Assembly: GCA_017795105.1 (NCBI GenBank)
Contig: CP051247.1
Location: 1,798,001-1,862,000, forward strand
DNA from: Planctomycetaceae bacterium
GTDB lineage: Bacteria > Planctomycetota > Planctomycetia > Planctomycetales > Planctomycetaceae
Direction: 5' to 3'
Length of the DNA stretch: 64,000 nucleotides
The notes below the pieces were generated by a model. The model ran no database searches. It saw only the letters and a list, made by a program, of their open reading frames with translations, and had not been told where the DNA came from. Below are positions 1-9,502 of the stretch, in pieces. The position numbers and the translations under genes were made by a program. The number at the start of each line of letters is the position of its first letter. The stretch's first letter is position 1.

Positions 1-83
1 GCTTCCTGAGCGAGAACATGTCGGCATCGACCCGGGTCAATCTCGCCTACATGGCTGATGGACAGATTCTCGGCGAACTCTGA
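1..83 (+). CDS. DUF1559 pseudopilin, C-terminal end only (partial)
   Basis: Only the last 26 codons are inside the window, in the frame beginning at base 3. They read FLSENMSASTRVNLAYMADG followed by QILGEL and a TGA stop. This is nearly the same as the tail of the complete DUF1559 protein at 1222-2250, so this is the 3' end of a paralogous prepilin-like secreted protein. The next gene is a small lipoprotein, which repeats the gene order seen at 1222-2835. Confidence 0.85.
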   Translation, partial: FLSENMSASTRVNLAYMADGQILGEL

Positions 84-185
84 GTCGCCGCGAAGACGTT
101 TTCTACCGAATCTCACCCGGCAAGGCAGGCAGGGGGGAAGCAATTCGCCCCTGCCGTCCTGCACAGCGATTTCAGGATTTCACTG

Positions 186-656
186 ATGCAGAACCGAATT
201 ACATACGCTGCGTTCTGGAGGACCGGTCTTCTCTGCAGCCTGTTCCTGATGGCCGGCTGCAGCGGTGGCGGCGATGAAGCCGAGGTCTCCCTGCTGCCAG
301 TCTCCGGGACGATTATGGCCGACGGTCAACCTCTGGCTGACGTGGCAATTACGTTTGCTCCCGACGGCGATCAGATTGGAAAGCCGGCTTACGGACGAAC
401 CGACGCATCCGGCAAATACGAGCTCGCCTTTTCCGATGGCCGCATGGGCTGTCCGCCTGGAAGCTACCGCGTCATCATCTCGAAGTTCGCTCAACCCGAT
501 GGCTCGGCGTTCCCACCAGACGTGCCGCCCGAAGAGCAGACCGCGATCGGCATCGAACACATTCCCCCCCAGTACAGCGACCCGACCAGGACAAAGCTTC
601 TCGCTGAAGTCACTCCGCAAGGAGGCGAGTTCCCCTTCGAGATCAGCATGAAGTAG
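186..656 (+). CDS. small lipoprotein with Ig-like/carboxypeptidase-regulatory-like domain
   Basis: 156 aa. The N-terminus has a short charged stretch, a hydrophobic core and a lipobox LMAGC with Cys25, so it is probably a lipoprotein. The body (VSGTIMADGQPLADVAITF near residues 38-57, then GRTDASGKYELAF) has the pattern of the beta-sandwich transthyretin/CarboxypepD_reg-like domains common in planctomycete lipoproteins. The start at 186 follows AGGATTT with suitable spacing. It sits 103 bp behind a DUF1559 gene and has a close paralogue at 2362-2835. Such lipoproteins often follow DUF1559 genes in planctomycetes; their exact role is unknown. Confidence 0.85.
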   Translation: MQNRITYAAFWRTGLLCSLFLMAGCSGGGDEAEVSLLPVSGTIMADGQPLADVAITFAPDGDQIGKPAYGRTDASGKYELAFSDGRMGCPPGSYRVIISKFAQPDGSAFPPDVPPEEQTAIGIEHIPPQYSDPTRTKLLAEVTPQGGEFPFEISMK

Positions 657-1221
657 AGTCCACTGGAGTAGCTATCTTCGGCAGCGGCTCATCGCTGCAA
701 TGAAGCCCGCAGCCCGCTCAACGCATCGCTTTCATGTTGCGTTGAAATTCGCGGACGCTCATCAGTAATCGCGCCGTTCAACGAGAATGCATGACCGTTC
801 TCGTCGAACGGCGTATGCTTTTTCCTTCGCACTCCCCGGCAGCCGATGCCCGGAGCCATCGCGCCAGTCGACTTCGGTCCAAAACCGGACTCAGGAGTCT
901 TCGCCACAACACATAAAAACATGCCTACATGTTTGAAAAATATTAAGAAAGCATGTACTCTACCAGAGCAATAACTGCAGTGGACTCTTCTGTCTGCTGG
1001 GAAAATTGTATCGCTGCATCTATTGCGATGTTTCGATAAACGTGTTTCCATCCCATTCGTGCATTTAACCTCAGGCATTCCCGTTGGCAAATTTGCCTTC
1101 GGAATCTCATAGCGGCGCTGATTTCCTTAGAACGCGATTCTCGCGTATTCAAACTCGGATTCGCGAAGCGTTTTGAGGCATTACCTGTTTTCTTAGGTTT
1201 TATTGAAAGGCACGGGCTCCC
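657..1221 (+). other. 565-bp intergenic region upstream of the DUF1559 gene
   Basis: No convincing gene is visible. The stretch from about 905 to 1215 is more AT-rich than its surroundings and probably holds the promoter and leader of the DUF1559 gene at 1222. The short open frames here (689-1090 and 943-1152 on the minus strand) have no recognisable protein features and are not annotated as genes. Confidence 0.5.
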
Positions 1222-2250
1222 ATGAGGACGTCACGACGAGGATTCACGCTGATCGAGCTATTGGTTGTGATCGCAATTATCGCTATTCTGGTTGCCCTGT
1301 TGCTTCCGGCTGTTCAGCAGGCTCGGGAAGCCGCCCGCCGCAGCTCCTGTAAGAACAATCTCAAGCAGATCGGGCTGGCTCTCCACAACTACCACGACAC
1401 GCACAACGTCCTGCCTTACAGCACTTCGGCAGATGGGGCCGTCACCTCGAACAACTCCGCGAACACGGCAAATTCCACCGGGTTTACCCTGAATCACCGC
1501 GGGTGGCTCGGGTTATTGCCATACCTTGAGCAACCGGCTTTGTTCGATCGGTTCGACAGCGCCTTCCCGACGGGATCCTATGTCCGTTCCGGAAGCGGCA
1601 CGACTCCTTCACCACTGGTCCAGCCGGCGGCGACAATCGCTTCAAGCGGCAATGCCGAAGTGGTCAGCACGCTGGTCTCGACACTGCTTTGCCCTTCGGA
1701 CAACGGTCGCAACCGTTATCAGGGTGGCTCCGCACACTACGCGGTCTACCCCGGTGCAGCCGCGGCGGGACATGAAGGGGCCAAAACCAACTACGACTTC
1801 TCAGTTGGCCGTTACAGTTCCAGCACGACAGCCTGGTCGGCGTGGGGACTGACAACCCGCCGAATGTTCGGAGTCTACTCCGCCTGCAAATTCCGAGACA
1901 TCTCCGACGGAACCAGCAACACGGTGATGGTCGCGGAAACTACGCTCGACGTGAAGAACGGCGTCGGACAAACGTGGGGCTACTCGAAGTGGGTCGGCAA
2001 TGGCGTCGATCTGGCCGCATCGGCTGGCATCAACGACTTCAGCGTCTGCTGCAGCTGGACGACACCTCCCAACCAGAACCACTCGCAGACCCAGCTCAAA
2101 GACTGGGGACTGGTCGGCAGTCTTCACCAGGGGGGAGCTCAGGCGGTCCTGGCCGACGGTTCTGTTCGCTTTCTCAGCGAGAACATCGACGCCTCAACGA
2201 GAGTCAATCTCGCCTATCTTGGCGATGGTCAGGTTATTGGAGAGTTCTAG
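1222..2250 (+). CDS. DUF1559 domain-containing prepilin-like protein
   Basis: 342 aa. The N-terminus RRGFTLIELLVVIAIIAIL is a classic type IV pilin-like methylation/cleavage motif (cleavage expected between Gly and Phe) followed by a hydrophobic helix. QQAREAARRSSCKNNLKQIG follows, the usual DUF1559 opening. The C-terminus carries the H-X9-DG motif (HQGGAQAVLADG). This family is greatly expanded in planctomycetes and is processed like a pseudopilin; its function is not established. The start at 1222 is forced by the pilin motif. It forms a repeated unit with the lipoprotein at 2362 and is a paralogue of the truncated gene at the window start. Confidence 0.95.
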   Translation: MRTSRRGFTLIELLVVIAIIAILVALLLPAVQQAREAARRSSCKNNLKQIGLALHNYHDTHNVLPYSTSADGAVTSNNSANTANSTGFTLNHRGWLGLLPYLEQPALFDRFDSAFPTGSYVRSGSGTTPSPLVQPAATIASSGNAEVVSTLVSTLLCPSDNGRNRYQGGSAHYAVYPGAAAAGHEGAKTNYDFSVGRYSSSTTAWSAWGLTTRRMFGVYSACKFRDISDGTSNTVMVAETTLDVKNGVGQTWGYSKWVGNGVDLAASAGINDFSVCCSWTTPPNQNHSQTQLKDWGLVGSLHQGGAQAVLADGSVRFLSENIDASTRVNLAYLGDGQVIGEF

Positions 2251-2361
2251 ACAAGTAAGGTTCATCCTTATTCTCAGCACACTCTCTACTTAAGTCCATG
2301 TGGCGAGGGCGGATCGCACCGCCCTCGTCGCCTCATTCTTGAAGGTTTCAGGTCTGATCCG

Positions 2362-2835
2362 ATGACACGACACATGCTGCATCGTACGTCTCTCCTCTGG
2401 GGTCTGGTTCTTTGTCTGTTCGGTCTGTCTGGCTGCGGAGGCGGTGATGGGGTCGACGTCTCCCTGCACCCGGTCACGGGAATCGTGATGGCCGACGGCC
2501 AGCCTTTGGCGCATGCCGCAATTACGTTCGCTCCCTATGGAGCCCAGGTCGGTCGGCCAGCGTACGGCCGCACCGATGAAGCAGGAAAGTATGAACTCGC
2601 CTTCGTGGACGGTCGCCCGGGATGCCCGCCCGGAAACTACATCGTCACGATCTCAAAGTTCGCTCAGCCCGACGGTACGGCGTTTCCAGCATCGATGCCG
2701 CCGGAGGAACAGGTTGCCGTCGGCGTCGAGCATATTCCGCCGCAGTACAGCGATCCGACCAAGACAAAGCTCCTGGCGGAAGTCTCAACTCAAGGGGGAG
2801 AGATCCCGTTTGAAATCAGCATGAAGAAGAAGTAG
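2362..2835 (+). CDS. small lipoprotein, paralogue of 186-656
   Basis: 157 aa. The signal sequence ends in lipobox GLSGC with Cys25. The mature part is closely similar to the lipoprotein at 186-656: it shares VMADGQPLA, AITFAP, GRTDEAGKYELAF, FAQPDG and the segment HIPPQYSDPTKTKLLAEV, and both end in GE(F/I)PFEISMK. It therefore belongs to the same beta-sandwich lipoprotein family. It lies 111 bp behind the DUF1559 gene. The repeated order DUF1559-lipoprotein-DUF1559-lipoprotein points to a segmental tandem duplication. Confidence 0.88.
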   Translation: MTRHMLHRTSLLWGLVLCLFGLSGCGGGDGVDVSLHPVTGIVMADGQPLAHAAITFAPYGAQVGRPAYGRTDEAGKYELAFVDGRPGCPPGNYIVTISKFAQPDGTAFPASMPPEEQVAVGVEHIPPQYSDPTKTKLLAEVSTQGGEIPFEISMKKK

Positions 2836-2912
2836 ACCAGACCTCGTCAAGAGCCCTGCCGGGGAGTATGACACCGAAGCTGATGCGTTCTGGTGACCGA
2901 TGAGATTCTGCT

Positions 2913-3595
2913 CTACGGCGTCTCACGCAGTACATCGTCGACAATGCGTTTCGGAACGCCGATGGAGACGATGTCGATCGATCCGGCCTGTTTCGGGCCG
3001 CTGTTCTGCGTCAGGCCGGTCTTCAGTGCGACGAACGTTGCGGTCCGCGTCGCCTGAATGGCGTGGCCGAGGATGTCCCCGGTATCGGCGTCGAGACCCG
3101 AAGGAATATCGACCGCGAAGATTGGCTTGCCCGCCTGATTCACGAGGTCGATCATTGTGGCGAACGGTTCGCGAACTTCACCGCGGATACCGGTTCCGAG
3201 CAGGGCATCAACGATCCAGTCGGCCTGCTTCAACGACTCCTGAATCGATTCGGACTCGCTGGACGGATCGACCACTCGGGTCGACAGGCCAAACTTGTGG
3301 ACAATGTCGCAGTTCGTACGGGCATCGCCGGAAAGGTCTTCCATCGGGACAAGCATCAGAATCTCAACCGAGATCCCGGTATTGTCGAGATGCCGGGCAA
3401 TGACGAAGCCGTCGCCGGCGTTGTTCCCCTTGCCGCAGACGATGACGACTTTCCCCGGCTGCTCCTGCAGCAGCAGTTCGGTTGAGCCTCGACCGGCGTT
3501 CTCCATCAGGACCAGCCCCGGCACCGCGTACTGCTCGATCGCAATGCGGTCGACGGTTCGAGACTGCTCACTGGTGAGAACAACGGGCGCATTCA

Positions 3596-3596
<1 letters not shown>
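2913..3596 (-). CDS. nnrE: NAD(P)H-hydrate epimerase (YjeF N-terminal domain)
   Basis: 227 aa. Epimerises R- and S-NAD(P)HX so that the damaged hydrated cofactor can be repaired. YjeF_N features are visible: the N-terminal SRTVDRIAIEQYAVPGLVLMENAGRG helix, VVIVCGKGNNAGDGFVIAR (the phosphate/cofactor-binding loop) near residues 50-68, DALLGTGIRGEV near 133, and FAVDIPSGLDADTG near 158. The C-terminal ADP-dependent dehydratase half of bifunctional YjeF proteins is absent, so this is a stand-alone epimerase. Its ATG overlaps the stop of the upstream gene punA by one base (TGATG), indicating translational coupling. Confidence 0.92.
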
Positions 3597-4423
<827 letters not shown>

Positions 4424-4449
4424 CGGTGTGTTCCTGAATTCTGAGTGTC

Positions 4450-4484
4450 GCGCAAAAAGAAGGGATGAGGCTGGCTCATCCCTT
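4450..4484 (-). terminator. rho-independent terminator of the Asp-rich gene
   Basis: Hairpin AAGGGATGAG / CTCATCCCTT with a 5-nt loop. On the minus strand it is followed by CTTCTTTTTG. It lies downstream of the minus-strand gene ending at 4617 and just before punA, so it should separate the two transcripts. Confidence 0.75.
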
Positions 4485-4532
4485 ACGCTGCATCGTTATT
4501 GTGGCTGCTGGAGGCTGGTCCGTCGAGTCTGG

Positions 4533-4585
4533 GGCCGTTGAACTGGGAGGCCGTTGAACTGGGGGCCTCGTTTAGTCCGAGGCCC
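4533..4585. repeat. short tandem repeat plus perfect 8-bp hairpin
   Basis: A 15-nt unit (GGCCGTTGAACTGGG) occurs twice in tandem at 4533-4547 and 4549-4563. It is followed by GGGCCTCG-TTTAGTC-CGAGGCCC, an 8-bp stem at 4563-4585. The element lies in the 3' region of the Asp-rich gene and could act as a second termination or RNA-stability hairpin. Confidence 0.6.
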
Positions 4586-4616
4586 GTCGAATCGAAATCT
4601 TGCCTCGAAGCCGATC

Positions 4617-4943
4617 CTAGTAATCTTCTTCGTCTTCGAAGTCGTCGAGGTCATCGTCTTCGTCATCTTCAAAGTCATCGTCGTCTTCGAAGTCGTCATC
4701 GAAGTCTTCGTCGTCGTCGACATCGTCATCATCGAAGTCGTCGTCGTCGAATTCATCGTCATCGAAGTCATCGTCGTCGTCGAAGTCGTCCTCGTCGTCG
4801 TCGTCATCATCATCGAAGTCGTCGTCGAAGAATTCATCATCGTCTTCGATGACCGCAGACGGGCCATCGAACAGCGAGAATTCGGGCTCATCCGTCCAGG
4901 AATGATCCGAAAGTGAACTCCACTCGTGAACGACATCCGTCAT
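4617..4943 (-). CDS. extremely Asp-rich low-complexity protein
   Basis: 108 aa from the ATG at 4943, which follows GAGGATAG at normal distance; an upstream in-frame start at 5042 is less likely. After a normal N-terminus (MTDVVHEWSSLSDHSW and so on, about 35 residues), the rest is almost only Asp and Glu, with single Phe, Val, Leu or Tyr at intervals (FDDD, EFDDDD-type units) and an end DFEDEEDY. There is no signal peptide. Similar acidic tails bind divalent cations or basic proteins, but no family is recognised. The repetitive GAC/GAT/GAA tract is prone to slippage, so its length may vary between strains. The opposite-strand frame (Val/Ile-rich) is a shadow. Confidence 0.75.
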   Translation of the reverse strand: MTDVVHEWSSLSDHSWTDEPEFSLFDGPSAVIEDDDEFFDDDFDDDDDDDEDDFDDDDDFDDDEFDDDDFDDDDVDDDEDFDDDFEDDDDFEDDEDDDLDDFEDEEDY

Positions 4944-5307
4944 GGTGACTATCCTCTGCAGCAGCAATTGAATTGGTATCCCTGAGCCCGCTATTTCGCA
5001 CCTGGACGACTCGGGATCGCTCCCGGATTCGATCGCAGACAACGTCCGCGCTGCGAATGAATGCGGCGAGCGAACAGCTCATCGGTTTTATGTTGGTACG
5101 GTCAATAACTGTCAAGCGTAATCACTCGATTTTCCAGATTTCTTCCGGGGCCTCTGCAGTCTTTACAAACACGACCCGAAAATCGATCACGAATCGACCG
5201 ATGAAGATTGCTCTTCGCCATTCGAAATCGCCAGTGTTAAACTGAAACCCGTTCAGACCGCACGACTGTGGAGTCGTCCAGCGGCCTCTGATTCTCTGAT
5301 CGTAATC
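4944..5307. other. intergenic region, no gene seen
   Basis: 364 bp between the divergently read Asp-rich gene and the hypothetical gene at 5308. It must hold both promoters, but I could not assign clear -35/-10 boxes. A minus-strand open frame that crosses 5122-5745 is antisense to the 5308 gene and is not supported. Confidence 0.4.
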
Positions 5308-5691
5308 GTGAGCATTCGCTTGTCGAGTCCCATTAACAGTTCGGTGCCGGAGTTCGGCGTCCTGTACGATGACACCCGTTTCTGGGTCATTCATCGCCGG
5401 GACTGCTACGGCCCGTTCGACTATCAGTGGAGCCCCGACCTGTACGGCGTCGAGTTGCTCTATCAGGGCGAGAAGTTCGGCGAGTGTTGCAGCATGCATC
5501 AGTTTTTCGCCGATCTGAAACCGTTCCGGCTGCCGACCCGCGTCAGCGAAGTTGCGATTACAGTGTCCGGAGCGGTGGTCAAATGCCTGCTCCGATCGAT
5601 CAATCGAAATGAACGGATGCAACTGGTTTCCCAAGTGCTGACCGAATCGGGTTTGGGACGCTACGAGCTTTCGATGCGGGAGTCGGCCTGA
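5308..5691 (+). CDS. hypothetical protein
   Basis: 127 aa from a GTG at 5308. No ATG is available before residue about 62, and the conserved-looking part (VLYDDTRFWVIHRRDCYGPF) begins early. Tyr, Trp, Cys and charged residues are spread as in a compact cytosolic domain; there is no signal or TM segment. No family is recognised. The C-terminal half alternates hydrophobic residues (VAITVSGAVVKCLL) and ends in a helix-like segment. It stands alone, 57 bp before the lipoprotein gene at 5748. The start codon is uncertain. Confidence 0.6.
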   Translation: MSIRLSSPINSSVPEFGVLYDDTRFWVIHRRDCYGPFDYQWSPDLYGVELLYQGEKFGECCSMHQFFADLKPFRLPTRVSEVAITVSGAVVKCLLRSINRNERMQLVSQVLTESGLGRYELSMRESA

Positions 5692-5747
5692 TGAGATTCT
5701 GTCTGCCTCACCCCTCTTCCTGAATCCCCCGTACGGAGTCCTCACGG

Positions 5748-6200
5748 ATGAGCTTCCGTTCCCCCCTGCTCTGCGGACTTCCTGCCCTGCTCTTTGCGGG
5801 CTGGTTGATCGCCCTTTCCGGCTGCACGAGTCTGGTCGACACAGTCTTTCCAGTCGACAGTTCCCGCTTCGCCGAGGAAGAACGCCGCCGCGAGCAGTAC
5901 CTGGCGACGCATGAATCCGAACACATTCGCTGGCTGCTGAACAATCGCGTCCAGAACGGAATGAGCAAGGGAGACGTCGACCGCGTGGTGGGTGAAGATG
6001 GCGAGCGAGTTTTCGATGACCAGAAAGTGCTGACGTCGGAATCGGTGTATCGCACCGACGATCTGGTTTACAGCTGGGGCCCCGACTGCGACGGCAGCGT
6101 CTACATGCTCGTCTTTCGCGACAATCGACTGATCAACTTCGAGAACTTCGGCGAGCCCGGTGCCCCCGCGGAAACCGTCGAGTTCATGGACGATATTTAG
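5748..6200 (+). CDS. lipoprotein with BamE/SmpA-like motif
   Basis: 150 aa. Hydrophobic N-terminus and lipobox ALSGC (Cys near residue 26). The middle reads VQNGMSKGDVDRVVGEDGER. That resembles the 'I-x-x-GMT-x-x-x-V-x-x-x-LG' start of BamE/SmpA-type lipoproteins, and is followed by a beta-rich segment (VYSWGPDCDGSVYMLVFRDNRL) as in that fold. It is therefore probably a small periplasmic/membrane lipoprotein with a BamE-like fold; it need not belong to the Bam complex. The DUF1573 gene follows 50 bp later and the two could be co-transcribed. Confidence 0.75.
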   Translation: MSFRSPLLCGLPALLFAGWLIALSGCTSLVDTVFPVDSSRFAEEERRREQYLATHESEHIRWLLNNRVQNGMSKGDVDRVVGEDGERVFDDQKVLTSESVYRTDDLVYSWGPDCDGSVYMLVFRDNRLINFENFGEPGAPAETVEFMDDI

Positions 6201-6250
6201 AGCCTTCTGGCTTTCCCCCCATTTCGACTGCTTGCCCCCGAGGACATCCC

Positions 6251-7006
6251 ATGCGTTCTGTCATGATCTGCCTGCTCGCTTTGACACCTTGCCTGGCCTC
6301 CGCCTGGTCGGCTGCTCGAGCTGTCGACATGCGGTTCGTTCCGGAAACGGCGGTCGCTCCCCTCGCCATGCACATTCATATGGTGCACCTCCGGGAAGTC
6401 GATCTGCGGGAAGGGAAAGCGGTCGCCGAGTTCAGCTTCCACAACGCCGGCGAGCAGCCTTTGACCATTACGAATGTGAAGCCGAGTTGCGGCTGCGTCA
6501 CGATTCGGATGCACGAGAACCGCGAGTTCAAGCCGGATGAACATGGCAAGTTCTACGTCGAAGTCGACACCGCCGGCGAACAGTCGGGACTGCAGGAATA
6601 CACCGTTGATGTCGCTTACCGCACCCGCGAAAGCGCAGCCGAGGAGCACAAGCACGTCACCTTCCGCGTCGACGTGCCGGAAAAGAAAGTGACCGTGAAG
6701 CCGCGGGCTCTCATCTTCTACCAGTTGAGCCCGGAGAAGACGACGCAGACGGTGACAATCACCGATTTCCGATCGCTCGGAAACCTAGAACTGCTCGACG
6801 TCCGTTGCGGGCTTGAGCAGCTCTCGATCGAGAACCGTCGCGTCGAACAGGACGCCCACGGCAACCCGCAGGTGAAGTTCGACGTCGCCATCACCGGCGT
6901 CGCCCCGGCCGGACGACAGACCGATGTGATCGTCGTGACAACCAGTGACCCCGAGTTCCCGGAGATCAAGGTTCCCCTGCTGGTGAACGGGCCGATGGAG
7001 AAGTAG
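6251..7006 (+). CDS. DUF1573 domain-containing secreted protein
   Basis: 251 aa. Sec-type signal peptide MRSVMICLLALTPCLASAWS. The hallmark DUF1573 segment is REGKAVAEFSFHNAGEQPL followed by TITNVKPSCGCVT, with the conserved SCGC near residue 77. The C-terminal half is a second Ig-like beta-sandwich (VTVKPRALIFYQLSPEKTTQTV and so on). DUF1573 domains are ASPM/SPD-2/Hydin-like folds found in many exported proteins of Planctomycetes and Bacteroidetes; their role is unknown. It follows the lipoprotein at 5748 on the same strand. Confidence 0.88.
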   Translation: MRSVMICLLALTPCLASAWSAARAVDMRFVPETAVAPLAMHIHMVHLREVDLREGKAVAEFSFHNAGEQPLTITNVKPSCGCVTIRMHENREFKPDEHGKFYVEVDTAGEQSGLQEYTVDVAYRTRESAAEEHKHVTFRVDVPEKKVTVKPRALIFYQLSPEKTTQTVTITDFRSLGNLELLDVRCGLEQLSIENRRVEQDAHGNPQVKFDVAITGVAPAGRQTDVIVVTTSDPEFPEIKVPLLVNGPMEK

Positions 7007-7232
7007 ATCTCCTGCTGAGGGTGGAGACAGGTGTGTCGAAAAAGAGGGGGGCCACTGCTGGCTTACCCATTGGCACCTGCTGATTCCGTCTGTTGCTATT
7101 CGCTTCCATGGTCTTCCCCGTCGGGAATCGACATACTTCGCGGAGCAGGTTTGCGGGGGGACAACGTCCGCCTTTCGCATGCCTGGCAACTGGCTGACCA
7201 GACCATCTGTTTCCGACTGACGAGCTGTAGAG

Positions 7233-9245
7233 ATGTCTCAATCGATCAAGGACCGTGTCCAGCAACTGCGTGAGGAGCTGAATCGGCACAACCGGCTGTA
7301 CTACGTTGAAGCCGCTCCGGAAATTACCGATCGCGAGTTCGATCGGATGATGCAGGAGCTGATCGATCTTGAAGCCGCTCACCCGGAGTTGCAGTCACCG
7401 GAAAGCCCCTCCCAGAAAGTCGGTGGGGCGCCCATCAGTGGATTCACCCAGGTCCAGCATCGCGTGCCGATGCTTTCAATCGACAATGTGTTCGAACCGG
7501 AAGGCATCGTCGAGTTCGACCAGCGGGTTCGCCAGCTGCTCGGTCGGGACACCGTTGACTACACGCTCGAATACAAAATCGATGGCGTGGCTCTCGCGGT
7601 CATCTACGAGAACGGACATCTTACCCAGGCTGTCACGCGAGGAGATGGTCGGACCGGCGATGATGTCACCCACAACGCCCGCACCATTCGCGGCATCCCG
7701 CTCACTCTCGATGGCAAAGACTTTCCCGAGCGATTCGAAGTGCGTGGCGAAGCCTACATCGCCAACAGCGACTTCGCGGTGCTTCGAGCCGAACAGGAAC
7801 AGAGCGGAGCAACGGTCCACGCCAATCCCCGTAACAGCACAGCCGGGGCTCTGAAACTGCTCGATCCCGTGCAGTGTCTGCGGCGCAAGGTTCGCTTCGT
7901 CACTCATGGCATGGGAGAAATCAACGGCGTCCGTTACGAAACGCACATGGACTATCTGAAAGCCGTTCGCGGGTTCGGTCTGCCGACAACGCCGGGCATT
8001 CGGGTCTGTCACGGACTCGAAGAGGTTCAGCAGCAAATCGAAGTCATGATGGACTCGCTGCACGAGCTTGATCTCGAAATTGACGGGCTCGTTATCAAGG
8101 TTAACAACCTGGCCAGCCGCGATGAGATGGGCGTCACCAGCAAGAGTCCCCGCTGGGTCGTGGCCTACAAATGGGAACGCTACGAAGCCTCCACTCAAGT
8201 CGAGTCGATCGATATCCAGGTCGGCAAGACCGGCACGCTGACGCCGGTGGCCAATCTCGCGCCGGTCGAAATCGCCGGGACGACCGTGTCGCGTTCGAGC
8301 CTGCACAATCGCGACGAAGTCGAGCGGCTCGGCATCGCCGTTGGCGATTGGGTGATTGTCGAGAAAGCGGGCAAAATCATTCCTCACGTATTGCGGGTTG
8401 AGCTTGAGAAGCGAACCGGCGATGAAACGCCCTTCGCCTTTCCGGAAGAATGCCCGGAATGCCAGACGCCGGTCGTGCAGGATGAAGGCGGCGTGTATGT
8501 TCGCTGCCCGAATCCCGATTGCCCGGCCCGCTTGCGGGAAACGCTACGCTTCTTCGCATCCCGGCAGGCGATGGATATCGACGGCCTCGGCATCAAGCTG
8601 ATCGAGCAGCTCATCGGAGCCGGCCTGGTGACGAGTCTGGTCGACCTCTACGACCTGAGCGGCAGGCGAGACGAACTGCTGGAACTGGAGCGTCTCGGCG
8701 AAAAGTCGGTCGACAAGCTCCTGGACGGAATTGCGAAATCGAAAGAGCAACCGGTCTGGCGACTGCTCACCGGGTTGAACATTCGCCATGTCGGTACAAG
8801 CAACGCTCAGGTGCTCGTTGATCACTTTCGTACGATCGAGAAGATCCGGGAAGCGTCACTGGAAGAACTGGCGGATGTCGAAGAGATCGGACCAATCATC
8901 GCCGCATCGGTGCACGAGTTCTTCCATTCAGAATATGGCCTGACGCTGATCGAGAATCTCGCTCAACGCGGGTTGAAGATGGCTGAAGCTCAAACGTCGT
9001 CCGACTCCGGCAGCCAGCAACTCGAAGGCAAGTCGATCGTCGTGACTGGAACCCTGCAGCGATACACGCGTGATGAGATCAAGGAGCTGATTCGCGAGCA
9101 TGGGGGCAAGGCATCGGGCAGCGTATCGAGCAAAACCGATTACGTGGTCGCCGGGGAGAATGCGGGCAGTAAACTCGACAAGGCCCAGCAACTGAACATT
9201 CCGGTGCTCAGCGAAGACGATTTCCAGAAGATGTTGTTTGGGTGA
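7233..9245 (+). CDS. ligA: NAD-dependent DNA ligase LigA
   Basis: 670 aa, full length for LigA. Seals nicks in replication and repair using NAD+. Domain order: N-terminal Ia domain (LYYVEAAPEITDREFDRMM), adenylation domain with the KxDG motif EYKIDGVAL (Lys115), GEAYI and VVAYKWE further on, an OB-fold (VGKTGTLTPVANLAPVEIAG), a four-Cys zinc finger (CPEC...CPNPDCPARL) near 407-432, a helix-hairpin-helix region, and a C-terminal BRCT domain (residues about 595-670, IVVTGTLQRYTRDEIKELI). All catalytic parts are present. The ATG at 7233 matches the usual N-terminus. Confidence 0.98.
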   Translation: MSQSIKDRVQQLREELNRHNRLYYVEAAPEITDREFDRMMQELIDLEAAHPELQSPESPSQKVGGAPISGFTQVQHRVPMLSIDNVFEPEGIVEFDQRVRQLLGRDTVDYTLEYKIDGVALAVIYENGHLTQAVTRGDGRTGDDVTHNARTIRGIPLTLDGKDFPERFEVRGEAYIANSDFAVLRAEQEQSGATVHANPRNSTAGALKLLDPVQCLRRKVRFVTHGMGEINGVRYETHMDYLKAVRGFGLPTTPGIRVCHGLEEVQQQIEVMMDSLHELDLEIDGLVIKVNNLASRDEMGVTSKSPRWVVAYKWERYEASTQVESIDIQVGKTGTLTPVANLAPVEIAGTTVSRSSLHNRDEVERLGIAVGDWVIVEKAGKIIPHVLRVELEKRTGDETPFAFPEECPECQTPVVQDEGGVYVRCPNPDCPARLRETLRFFASRQAMDIDGLGIKLIEQLIGAGLVTSLVDLYDLSGRRDELLELERLGEKSVDKLLDGIAKSKEQPVWRLLTGLNIRHVGTSNAQVLVDHFRTIEKIREASLEELADVEEIGPIIAASVHEFFHSEYGLTLIENLAQRGLKMAEAQTSSDSGSQQLEGKSIVVTGTLQRYTRDEIKELIREHGGKASGSVSSKTDYVVAGENAGSKLDKAQQLNIPVLSEDDFQKMLFG

Positions 9246-9502
9246 GTTTCGGAAATTCACGTCAACTCGGTATTGACGGTTGGGAAATGAGGCCCAACAT
9301 CGATAGTTGGAGTAAATGCAGAAAATGCGGAACCATCCGTATGGCCCTCCCATTTCATGCAGCCACCCTTGAATTACTCAGTTCGCCATGTTAAATAGTG
9401 AACAAATCTACGAGAATTGCTCGGGTTGCACGGCGGGTCCCTCGTGTACCTGAGACAACCAAACTGGGACACTTTTGATTATCAGTGCAGGGAGAATCAA
9501 AC

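Noticed and set aside
4554..4916. Val/Ile-rich plus-strand frame that looks like a membrane protein
   Set aside because: It is the complementary reading of the Asp/Glu codons (GTC/ATC from GAC/GAT). The acidic frame has the ribosome-binding site.
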